DNA from: Myxococcus stipitatus
GTDB lineage: Bacteria; Myxococcota; Myxococcia; Myxococcales; Myxococcaceae
Reading direction: 5' to 3'
Length of the DNA: 64,000 nucleotides
NCBI RefSeq assembly: GCF_021412625.1
Contig: NZ_JAKCFI010000005.1
Coordinates: forward strand, 310,001-374,000
Shown: piece by piece, positions 36,301-43,620 of the stretch
Position numbering within the stretch: the stretch's first letter is position 1
How the letters are laid out: each line of letters opens with the position of its first letter
Notes under the pieces: generated by a model
What the model saw: only the letters and a program-made list of their open reading frames with translations
Database searches by the model: none
What the model was told of the DNA's origin: nothing
Position numbers and translations under genes: made by a program

Positions 36301-38672
36301 CGCTCATCGTCGAGCCCAAGGGCTCCCGGTGGAAGGACATGAGCAGCGGCGTGTACTTCGGCTCGCGCCTCTCGGACGGCGGCCCGACGAGCTGGAAGGC
36401 GGACATCATCACCGCGAACCCGGCCAACAGCTTCCGCGAGTTCTCGCTCGCCTTCGCGGACTACGTGCCGCTCTACGACGAGTGCGGCCAGCCGGTGAAC
36501 CCGCCCAACTACAAGGAGGTGAAGCTGCCGGAGGCCATCGGCTTCGAGGACGTGCCCATGCCGGAGGCCATCAGCGCCGCGGACCCGGGCGGGATGACCA
36601 TCAACTACCACAACGAGCCCATCCCCCATCGCATCTCCTCGAGGCTGCGGTGCGGGAACCGGTCGCAGCGCATCGGGGCCCGCGGGGACATGGCCAACGT
36701 CTTCCGCTCCGACATCCACGGCGACCCGTACACGCCGCTGCTCTATGGCTACCAGGGCGACAACATCCGCGTCCGCCTCGTCCAGGGCGCGCAGGAGGAG
36801 CAGCACTCGTTCACCCTGCATGGCAACAAGTGGCTCAAGGAGATGTACGACCCGGACAGCGGCTTCTACAACGCCCAGGCCATCGGCATCTCCGAACACT
36901 TCGAGTTCAACCTGACCGGCGGCCTGCCGCAGATCATCGGGCCGTACGAGACGGCGGACTACATGTACATGAGCGCGTCCACGGGTGACCTGTGGAACGG
37001 CATGTGGGGCATCCTCCGCACGTACAAGAACCGGCAGCGGGGCGTGCGCACGCTGTCGGACGTGGCGCTGCTCGCCGCGGACGAGAACCCCAAGCTCCAG
37101 GTCGTCACGCGCAAGGGCGCCGCGGAGCCGGGCGAGGTGCAGGCCTATCCGCCGCTGGAGCTGATCGACCTGCCCGAGGAGGCGGGCCTGGAGGAGATGG
37201 ACGCCGCGAAGGAGACGGAGTCGGTGGAGGACTCCTACGAGGTGGACGACGCGGGCCAGAAGGTGAAGATCCGCACCGTCGAGCACCTCATGGCGGACCG
37301 CGAGGCGATGATCAAGGTCGACGAGGCGCTGGTGCTCCGCTACGAGGCCCTCAACTGGTTCGGCATCAAGCCCATCAAGACGGACTCGTGCCCCAGGGGC
37401 TCTCCGGTGCGGGTGTACCGGGTCTCCGCCATCGACGCGAAGAACTGGTTGCCCGGCCAGCGGCTCGTCTACAACGACGTCCACGAGATCTACGACCCGG
37501 ACGCCATCATCTTCGCGCTCGACTCGCACCTGTCGGCGCTGAAGTCCGGGACGCGCAGGCCAGAGCCGCTCATCCTCCGGGCACGCGCGGGCGAGTGCAT
37601 CCAGGTCACCCTGACCAACCGGCTGCCCTCCACCACGCTGCCCAAGACGCCCACCTGGGCGCACCACGCGGCCATCACCCCGAACTTCAACGTCAACCAG
37701 GTGAAGATGTCGAACCACGTGTCGCTGCATCCGCAGCTTGTCTCGTACGACGTGAACTCGGATGACGGCGCCAACGTGGGCCTCAACGCCGTGCAGACGG
37801 TGGCTCCGGGCGCGGCGCGCACGTACCGGTGGTTCGCCGGTGAGTTCAAGAGCTCGCCGTTCGGCACGCCGTTCCCCTGGGGCCGCAGGACGCCCATGGA
37901 GTTCGGCATCGTCAACCTGCGCAACATGGCGGACGTGGTGAACCACGGCATGCACGGCGCCATCGGCGCGCTCGTCATCGAGCCCGCGGACGCGTGGTGG
38001 ACGACGGACTCGAGCACCGAGGCCCAGGCCTACGTGCAGTACACGAGGCCGGACGGAAAGCTGGAGACGTTCCGCGAGTTCGTGGCGCTGTTCCAGGACG
38101 ACCTGGGACTGCACAGCGACCGCCCCGAGTACTGGGACACCGACGGCCTCGACAGCAACCGGGCGCTGCGCAACACGGCGGGCATCGACGACTCGCAGGA
38201 CACGGGCCAGAAGGGCATCAACTACCGGACCGAGCCGCTGTGGGCCCGGCTCGGCCAGCGCCCGCAGACCTCGCCCGAGGAGATGAACGACCTGCTCATG
38301 GAGGACGTGCTCAGCTCCTCCGTCCACGGCGATCCGGCCACGCCGCTGTTCCGGGCGAAGGCGAACGACAAGCTGCGCTGGCGGTTCGGCCATCCGTCCG
38401 GCCACTCGCGGCAGCACGCCATCTCCCTGCACGGCGCGGAGTGGCGCCGCAACCCGTGGCTCGACGGCGGCCAGTCGCGCGTGATGGGGCCGAACCCGCG
38501 GTCGCCCATCATCTCCACGCAGGGCGGCGCATCCGTGATGCAGTCGTACACGATGATTCCGGAGTACGGCGCCGGAGGCATCGCGGGCATCCCGGGTGAC
38601 TACCTCTACCGCGACCAGGCCAGCTTCCTGTGGAGCGGCGGCGGCCTGTGGGGCGTGTTGCGCGTCGAGTAG
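33333..38672 (+). CDS. giant multicopper oxidase-like protein, MnxG/MofA-like organisation
   Basis: A protein of about 1779 residues made of three cupredoxin-containing repeats. Repeat 1 carries copper motifs 3 and 4 of multicopper oxidases: HVFHLHAH (HxxHxH, about 515-522) and HCHLYPHFAQGM (HCHxxxHxxxxM, about 569-580). Repeat 2 carries motif 1-like QHIHLVKFD (about 870) and motif 2-like HDHFGPSSHQQHG (about 974). The equivalent sites in repeat 3 are degenerate (SLHPQL, SLHGAEW). A single full copper set is thus spread over two repeats in permuted order, as recalled for the manganese oxidases MnxG and MofA. The GTG at 33333 follows AGGGGGA. A signal-like segment VMAAVALASHLAC with a weak lipobox follows; an ATG at 33234 lies in AT-rich, probably untranslated DNA. 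It heads an operon with copper chaperones and cytochrome c. Confidence 0.88.
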   Translation: MSSAENRHPGDGPWPSAVSHSLPSWGRVMAAVALASHLACQREGASGTSSSSDRQPLAAAQDKEVKSAPEANAAPSCARTITAEVVALDQVYTYNRLGSFNPSGMVYALMEDVEAIDASKGPGPGNVRLKTNKRPRPLTLRANVGDCLSVKFTNWLAPTRSAIPSADQSQPGPSKAGGSPTISILRKLLPLWVMTPTYDRVLSLVKGDAVGGQWFELGQDEKAAEDHRDNSPATRHASLHIQGLQYLRDIRSDGANVGQNPSSLVPSGGSIDYLWYADHEGVFFFYSMGASFGGEGDGGSTAQGLFGAVNVEPAGSTWYRSKVSEAVLKAVTTGNNPDGTPIIDYSKKDASGRPYLAILDGSNQIRHGDLEAIITGYKSTVVGTSTSIDQGHFRELTAIYHDEIKAVQAFDELEWNPTLHSVRDGFGVNYGVAGLGAELIANRAKIGPTKDCVTCEYEEFFLESWANGDPAMNVEKDASGKAVAALYPDDPTNVHHSYLGDPVRIRNIHAGPAETHVFHLHAHQWKYSPSVENSNYLDSQTVSPGSAFTYDINYGGSGNRNFTAGDSIHHCHLYPHFAQGMWALWRVHDVFEAGTKDRRLPDAEISGGTPNPAVIPIPNRAMPPMPTYAATTVSTPSGPMTRPAFPGFPFYIPGMAGRRTPQPPLDLEYDGGLPRHIVTNAVGPVAYGNSGRFDVDPTALNIKLLPHDGTPTEKAAMAFHAGEFPSAAGATAPTVLPLHNDPTYAETAKYYPGYTALGGTGRFLVNGRKPVAGAPFADPCPERTTKRNYRATYVQIAMQRVNRAGWHDPQARLMVLNEDLANTQDGKRPPEPFFFRAESGECINFYATNIIPAHLEPDDFQIYTPTDVIGQHIHLVKFDVTASDGAGNGWNYEDGTLSSDTVAHRIHLANAAGGAFAADGNVGETGPRVYLTAPTVHPRIPRAPGTAQTTVQRWWADPLLPSGNSHTLETVFTHDHFGPSSHQQHGFYGALIVEPKGSRWKDMSSGVYFGSRLSDGGPTSWKADIITANPANSFREFSLAFADYVPLYDECGQPVNPPNYKEVKLPEAIGFEDVPMPEAISAADPGGMTINYHNEPIPHRISSRLRCGNRSQRIGARGDMANVFRSDIHGDPYTPLLYGYQGDNIRVRLVQGAQEEQHSFTLHGNKWLKEMYDPDSGFYNAQAIGISEHFEFNLTGGLPQIIGPYETADYMYMSASTGDLWNGMWGILRTYKNRQRGVRTLSDVALLAADENPKLQVVTRKGAAEPGEVQAYPPLELIDLPEEAGLEEMDAAKETESVEDSYEVDDAGQKVKIRTVEHLMADREAMIKVDEALVLRYEALNWFGIKPIKTDSCPRGSPVRVYRVSAIDAKNWLPGQRLVYNDVHEIYDPDAIIFALDSHLSALKSGTRRPEPLILRARAGECIQVTLTNRLPSTTLPKTPTWAHHAAITPNFNVNQVKMSNHVSLHPQLVSYDVNSDDGANVGLNAVQTVAPGAARTYRWFAGEFKSSPFGTPFPWGRRTPMEFGIVNLRNMADVVNHGMHGAIGALVIEPADAWWTTDSSTEAQAYVQYTRPDGKLETFREFVALFQDDLGLHSDRPEYWDTDGLDSNRALRNTAGIDDSQDTGQKGINYRTEPLWARLGQRPQTSPEEMNDLLMEDVLSSSVHGDPATPLFRAKANDKLRWRFGHPSGHSRQHAISLHGAEWRRNPWLDGGQSRVMGPNPRSPIISTQGGASVMQSYTMIPEYGAGGIAGIPGDYLYRDQASFLWSGGGLWGVLRVE

Positions 38673-38703
38673 CACGTCCACGCGGAACGCATATGGCAGT
38701 GCC

Positions 38704-38735
38704 GGGGCGACGCGCCGGAGTCCGCGCGTCGCCCC
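38704..38735 (+). terminator. hairpin between oxidase and downstream genes
   Basis: A perfect 12-bp stem (GGGGCGACGCGC / GCGCGTCGCCCC) with an 8-nt loop, in the 91-bp gap after the oxidase stop. No T run follows. It may partly terminate or stabilise the mRNA, so that the oxidase is made in larger amounts than the accessory proteins. Confidence 0.45.
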
Positions 38736-38763
38736 GTTCCTCCCTCGCATCCTCGGAAGCACC

Positions 38764-40746
38764 ATGCGCCAGCGTCTCCTCCTCGCCGTCCTCGGAGTCA
38801 TTTCCGCGGGAGTCCTCGCCACCGTCGCCTGGCGGCCGAGCCCTCGGGCGCGACCCGAGGCCCCTCCGCCTCCCGCCCCCATCACCGCCTCGCCCGTCCG
38901 CGTCGAGCGCGAGGGGGTCTCCGTCTCCTTCGACCTGTCGCTCAACCCCCGCCAGCGCGAGGCCACGCGCGGCGCGCCGCTTCAAGGCACCGCGCGCTTC
39001 GTGCTCACGGACGCCAAGACGGGCGCGCCGCTCCAGGGGCGCCGCACGCTGGGCTGGATGTCCCTGCGCGCTCCAGGCGAGGCCGCCATGGACGACGCGG
39101 CCTGCAAGACTCGCGTGAAGACCTACCTGGGCGGGCTGCTGTCCGCTCGGGCGGAGGTCGACCTCAACAGCTACTGGTTCCTCACGCTCAACCACGACCA
39201 GTCGATCTCCGTCATCAACCCGCAGATCGCCTTCGACCGCACCAAGCTGCACAGCCTCGTGTCCGTGGGCGGCGCGGCGGAGGACTGGGCGCTCTTGAAG
39301 GACCGCTCGGCCCTCTATGTCACCGTGTCCTCCGGCAACTCCGTGTCCGTGGTGGACCTGGAGCGCTTCCTCGCCACGCGCACCATCCGGGTGGGGCAGA
39401 AGCCCGGCCGCATCGCCGTCGCGCCGGACGGGCGCACCGCGTGGGTGAGCAATGACGGGGATGGCACCGTCAGCGTCATCGACACGGCGAGCCACGAGGA
39501 GGTGGGCACCCTCGAGGTGGGCGCGGGCCGCCACGAGCTGGCCTTCTCCGACGAGGGGCGCACCGCGTGGCTCACCAGCACGGACGCCGAGGTGCTCACC
39601 GCCGTGGACGTGGGTTCGCGCGAGGTGCTGGGCAAGGTCGACGTGGGCACGGGCGTGGGTGACATCGCGTGGAGCCCGGTGGCCCGCGCCGTGTTCGTGG
39701 CGCAGCCCCGGACGAACGAAGTGCTGGTGGTGGACCCCTCGCGCCGGGCCATCACCCAGCGCGTCGCCGTGAAGGAGGGCCTGGGCGCGCTGCGCTTCGA
39801 CCGCACGGGGCGCTGGGCCTTCCTGCTCCATCCCCAGGCCGGCACCGTGGACATCCTGGACGCCGCGCGCGGACAGGTGGCCCACACGCTCACCGGCTTC
39901 GCCGCGCCGGACACCGTCGTCTTCACGGACGCCTTCGCCTACGTGCGCAACACCACCAGCGGCCACGTCTCCCTGGTGGAGCTGAAGACGTTGGAAGGCG
40001 CGGGGAAGCCGTCCGTGGTGCAGATCACCATGGGCCAGCGGCCGCCAGCCGAGGGCCGCATCCCCGGACGCTCGGACCCCATCGCCGCGCTGCCGGAGGG
40101 CACCGGCGTCATCGTCGCGGGCGCGGCCGATCGCGCGCTCTACCTCTACCAGGAGGGCATGATGGCGCCGCGAGGCACCCACCTGAACTACGGCCGCGAG
40201 CCCCGGGCCGTGCTGGTGTTGGATCGCTCCCTGCGCGAGGTGGAGCCGGGCGTCTACACCGCCGCGACGACGGTCCGCGAGAACGGCGTCTACGACGTCC
40301 AGTTCCTCCTCGACAACCCGCGAGCCATCGTCTGCGCGGAGTGGAAGGTGGGGGGCGTCCCCGAGGACGCGTCGCTCGGCAAGAAGCGCCCGCTGACCCT
40401 GACCCCGGCCTTCGACCCCAAGGTCATCCTGACCGCGGGCGCCTCCACGCCGCTGCGCTTCAAGCTCGAGGTCACCCCGGGCTTCGAGGCCCCGCCCGTG
40501 CAACCCCAGGAGGTCCGCGTCCTCCTGTTCAAGACGCCCGGCACCTGGCAGTCGCGCACGGAGCCGCGCGCGCTCGGCGAGGGGCTGTTCGAGGTGGACT
40601 TCACGCCCCCCTCGGCCGGTCAGTACAAGTTCGTCGTCGGCGTGGAGAGTCGCAACATCGACCTGGGTCGCCTCCCCCACTTCACCCTGGGCGTGGCGGA
40701 TGCCGCCGCCCCGACCGCCGTCTCCGCTCCCGAGGTCCGTCGATGA
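38764..40746 (+). CDS. YVTN/YncE-type beta-propeller protein
   Basis: A 660-residue exported protein with an N-terminal signal anchor (LLLAVLGVISAGVLATVAW). A beta-rich segment with FDLSLNPRQ and a later SLRAPG (about 40-110) resembles FixH/YtkA-like folds. A seven-blade-type propeller follows (about 140-460) with repeats such as NSVSVVDLERF, GTVSVIDTASHEEVG, VLTAVDVGSREVLG and NEVLVVDPSRRAI. A C-terminal immunoglobulin-like beta domain ends at about 620. Such propellers bind proteins or cofactors and are common beside periplasmic redox enzymes. Its stop overlaps the ATG of the Sco gene (ATGA), so the two are co-translated. Confidence 0.9.
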   Translation: MRQRLLLAVLGVISAGVLATVAWRPSPRARPEAPPPPAPITASPVRVEREGVSVSFDLSLNPRQREATRGAPLQGTARFVLTDAKTGAPLQGRRTLGWMSLRAPGEAAMDDAACKTRVKTYLGGLLSARAEVDLNSYWFLTLNHDQSISVINPQIAFDRTKLHSLVSVGGAAEDWALLKDRSALYVTVSSGNSVSVVDLERFLATRTIRVGQKPGRIAVAPDGRTAWVSNDGDGTVSVIDTASHEEVGTLEVGAGRHELAFSDEGRTAWLTSTDAEVLTAVDVGSREVLGKVDVGTGVGDIAWSPVARAVFVAQPRTNEVLVVDPSRRAITQRVAVKEGLGALRFDRTGRWAFLLHPQAGTVDILDAARGQVAHTLTGFAAPDTVVFTDAFAYVRNTTSGHVSLVELKTLEGAGKPSVVQITMGQRPPAEGRIPGRSDPIAALPEGTGVIVAGAADRALYLYQEGMMAPRGTHLNYGREPRAVLVLDRSLREVEPGVYTAATTVRENGVYDVQFLLDNPRAIVCAEWKVGGVPEDASLGKKRPLTLTPAFDPKVILTAGASTPLRFKLEVTPGFEAPPVQPQEVRVLLFKTPGTWQSRTEPRALGEGLFEVDFTPPSAGQYKFVVGVESRNIDLGRLPHFTLGVADAAAPTAVSAPEVRR

Positions 40747-41888
40747 GTCGCTCACGCGCGCACGCGCTTCGCCACCTGCTGTTCCTCCTGACGCTGGTCG
40801 CGGCCACCGTGGCCCCACGCTCGCGCGCGGAGGACGCGGCCGCCGTCGTCCCCACGCCCCGCCCCGCTCCCGCGCCATCCCTGGAGGTGGAGGTGCCGGA
40901 CGTGGAGCTGGTGGACCAGACGGGCCGCGCGGTGCGGCTGTGGACCGACCTGGTCCGTGGCCACACGGTGGCCATCAACTTCATCTTCACCCGGTGCAAG
41001 ACCATCTGCTCGCCGATGACGGCGACGATGGCGCGCGTGCAGAAGGACCTGGGCGAGAAGAGCGGCGTGCGCTTCATCTCCATCACCCTGGACGTGGCCA
41101 ATGACACTCCCGAGCGGATGGCGAAGTTCGCGGAGCCCTTCAAGCCCGGGCCGGGCTGGTCCTTCCTCACCGGAGAGCCCGCGAAGGTGAAGGAGGCGCT
41201 CGTGGCGCTCGGCGGATACGTTCCCGACAAGGAGGCGCACCGGCCCACGGTGCTGGTGGGCAACGCGGTGGCCAACACCTGGCAGCGCGTGGACGGACTG
41301 GGCAGCCCCTCCACCATCCTCGCCGCCCTGCGCGAGGTCCAGGCCCGCTCGAAGGGGCCCTCCGAGCTGGGGAGCGTCGACGGCGACGCGGGCAACCAGG
41401 ACGCCGCCGCCGCGAAGTACTTCACCAACACGGAGCTGGTGGACCAGCACGGCAAGACGCACCGCTTCTACGAGGACCTCGTGCGGGGACGGAAGGTGCT
41501 CATCAACTTCGCCTTCACGGCCTGCAAGGGCGCGTGCTCCCCCATCACCCGACACCTCGCGCGGGTGCAGGAGCAGCTCGGCGGTCGCGTGGGCAAGGAC
41601 ATCACCATGATCACCCTCTCCGTCGACCCCGCCAACGACACGCCCAGGAGCCTGGGCACCTTCACCAAGAAGATGGGCGTCAAGCCCGGCTGGTACTTCC
41701 TCACCGGCGCGCGCGAGAACATCACCCTCGTGCTGAAGAAGCTGGGCGGCTACGTCGACGACCCCAACGCCCACAACACCACGCTCCTCATCGGCGACTC
41801 CACGACGGGCATGTGGGTGAAGTCCCCCGCGATGGCCCAGGTGGAGAACATCGTCTACGCCGTCGAGCACCTGAATGACCCGAGGTAG
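40743..41888 (+). CDS. double-domain SCO1/SenC copper chaperone
   Basis: A 381-residue exported protein (signal peptide about 1-29) with two complete Sco1/SenC thioredoxin-fold domains. Domain 1 has CKTIC (Cys85, Cys89) and His166. Domain 2 has CKGAC (Cys261, Cys265) and His344. In Sco proteins this Cys-Cys-His set binds copper for delivery to the CuA site of oxidases or other cuproenzymes. Both domains are therefore potentially functional, which is rare in one chain. The natural client here is the multicopper oxidase-like protein two genes upstream (inference from operon order). It overlaps both neighbours. Confidence 0.93.
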   Translation: MSRSRAHALRHLLFLLTLVAATVAPRSRAEDAAAVVPTPRPAPAPSLEVEVPDVELVDQTGRAVRLWTDLVRGHTVAINFIFTRCKTICSPMTATMARVQKDLGEKSGVRFISITLDVANDTPERMAKFAEPFKPGPGWSFLTGEPAKVKEALVALGGYVPDKEAHRPTVLVGNAVANTWQRVDGLGSPSTILAALREVQARSKGPSELGSVDGDAGNQDAAAAKYFTNTELVDQHGKTHRFYEDLVRGRKVLINFAFTACKGACSPITRHLARVQEQLGGRVGKDITMITLSVDPANDTPRSLGTFTKKMGVKPGWYFLTGARENITLVLKKLGGYVDDPNAHNTTLLIGDSTTGMWVKSPAMAQVENIVYAVEHLNDPR

Positions 41889-43620
41889 CCCCGTGCGTGT
41901 CGCGACCTGGAGGACCGCGTGGGGCCTGGGCTGGCTGCTGGCGCTGCTGCTGACCCTCGGCGCCTGCAAGCGCGCCGAACCCGCCCCCGCGCCCGTGGAC
42001 CCGGCGGCCGCGCGCAAGGGGCGGAGCCTCTTCCAGCGCGGCATCAGCGCGCGCGACACCCCGCTGATGAGCCACCTCGCCCCCGAGCGCGTCGAGCTGA
42101 GCGGCGAGGTGGCGGCGTGCTCGCGCTGCCACGGGCCCTCCGGACGGGGCAGCCAGGAGGGAGGCGTGGAGGTCCCGGACATCACCCCGGGCGCGCTCGG
42201 CCACGCCCGGGTCCGCGCGGTGGGAGAGCTGGAGGACCGCTCCCGTCCCGCATACACACGCACCACGCTGCTGCGCGCGGTGACGGAGGGCGTGTCCGCC
42301 AGCGGTCGCCCGCTGGGCGTCACCATGCCCCGCTATTCGCTCACGCGGGTCGAGCAGGAGGAGCTGCTCGCGTACCTGGAGCAGCTCGGGGAACACCCGG
42401 ACCCCGGCGTCTCCTCCACCACGCTCACCATCGGCGCGGCCCTGCCCCTCACCGGTCGACTCGGTCCCCTGGGCCAGGACGTCGCCGCCGTCGTGCGCGC
42501 CGTCTTCGAGGACGTCAACGCGAGCGGCGGCCTCTTCCGACGCGAGCTGGAGCTGGTCGTCGAGGACGACGCGGAGCTCCTCGCCCACCCGAGCCCGTCG
42601 ACCACGGGAGGGGGGGATGCCACCACGCGGCTGTTGGAGCGCGGCGTGCTCGCGCTCGCCGCCAGCCTCCGCCAGGGGCCCCTGCCCTCCGACGCCGCGT
42701 TGGGCCGCGAGGGCACGCCGCTGGTGCTCCCCCTCGCCTTGCGCGGTGGGACGGGCGCGGAGGACAGCCCCGTGTTCTTCCTCTACCCGGACGAGCCGGC
42801 ACTGGCACGGCTGGCCGTGCAGTGGCTGTCCCGCACGCGAGAGGTCGAACTGCGGCGCCACGCGCTCGTGGTGGCCCACGTGGGCGACGCGGCGGGAGGC
42901 GCCTGGCTCGGCGCCGTGCGCGACGAGGCCGCGAGGCGAGAGCTGGCGTCGCCCAGGGAGCTGCGCCTCACCCTGGAGGCTCCGGCTTCACGGGAGGGGA
43001 AGGCGCCCACGACGCTGACGCGGGCCGCGTCGACGCGCGCCTCGCCCGCGCGCGAGCGACCCGACACGTCGATGACAGGCACGCCCTGGGACCTGGAGAG
43101 CTTCCTCCGTCACGCGGCCACCGCCCTGCCCCCGGCCGTGCTGTACGCGGGGCCCCCGGAGGGGCTGGCCACGTTGCTGCGGGCCCTGGAGGCGAAGTCG
43201 CTGGCGGTGCCCGTGCTCGCGCCCGCGAGTCTCGCCATCCCCGAGGTGGTGGGCCCCTCGTCCGAGCGCGTCCGGTTCATCTACCCCGCGGGGCTGGGAG
43301 AGCGGGCCCCCGACCTGACGGCCTTCGCCGCGTTCATGGAGCGCCACCAGCTGAAGGCCAGCCACAGGGGCTTCCAGCTGGGCGCCTACGCCGCGGCGCG
43401 CGTGCTCGTCGAGGCCCTGACCCGGACGGGCGCGGAGGTCACCCGCGCCGCGCTCGTCCAGCAGCTCGAGTCCCTGCGCGACTTCGAGACAGGGGTCTCT
43501 CCCCCCGTCACCTTCGGCGTCAATCGCCGGGTCGGGGTGCAGGGGGGACAGCTGGCCGAGTTGGAGCCCGGGAGCGGACGGCTCTCCGCCGCGTCGGAAT
43601 GGATTCCCCTCTCACCCTGA
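41875..43620 (+). CDS. cytochrome c fused to a type I periplasmic binding protein
   Basis: A 581-residue lipoprotein (lipid Cys31 in LTLGAC). Residues about 42-172 form a class I cytochrome c domain with haem motif CSRCH (82-86) and likely axial Met151 (GVTMPRY). Residues about 182-575 form a branched-chain-amino-acid-type periplasmic binding fold (LTIGAALPLTGRLGPLGQDV ... EDVNASGGL ... LELVVEDD). No ABC transporter genes accompany it, so the binding domain probably senses or presents a substrate rather than importing it. A GTG at 41893 with GAGG upstream is an alternative start. The stop overlaps the stop of the convergent kinase gene by 9 bp. Confidence 0.9.
   Translation: MTRGSPVRVATWRTAWGLGWLLALLLTLGACKRAEPAPAPVDPAAARKGRSLFQRGISARDTPLMSHLAPERVELSGEVAACSRCHGPSGRGSQEGGVEVPDITPGALGHARVRAVGELEDRSRPAYTRTTLLRAVTEGVSASGRPLGVTMPRYSLTRVEQEELLAYLEQLGEHPDPGVSSTTLTIGAALPLTGRLGPLGQDVAAVVRAVFEDVNASGGLFRRELELVVEDDAELLAHPSPSTTGGGDATTRLLERGVLALAASLRQGPLPSDAALGREGTPLVLPLALRGGTGAEDSPVFFLYPDEPALARLAVQWLSRTREVELRRHALVVAHVGDAAGGAWLGAVRDEAARRELASPRELRLTLEAPASREGKAPTTLTRAASTRASPARERPDTSMTGTPWDLESFLRHAATALPPAVLYAGPPEGLATLLRALEAKSLAVPVLAPASLAIPEVVGPSSERVRFIYPAGLGERAPDLTAFAAFMERHQLKASHRGFQLGAYAAARVLVEALTRTGAEVTRAALVQQLESLRDFETGVSPPVTFGVNRRVGVQGGQLAELEPGSGRLSAASEWIPLSP

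Noticed and set aside
33639..38966. A 1775-codon minus-strand frame opposite the multicopper oxidase gene
   Set aside because: It is an antisense shadow produced by strong third-position GC; no motif or signal peptide, and the plus strand has conserved copper motifs.
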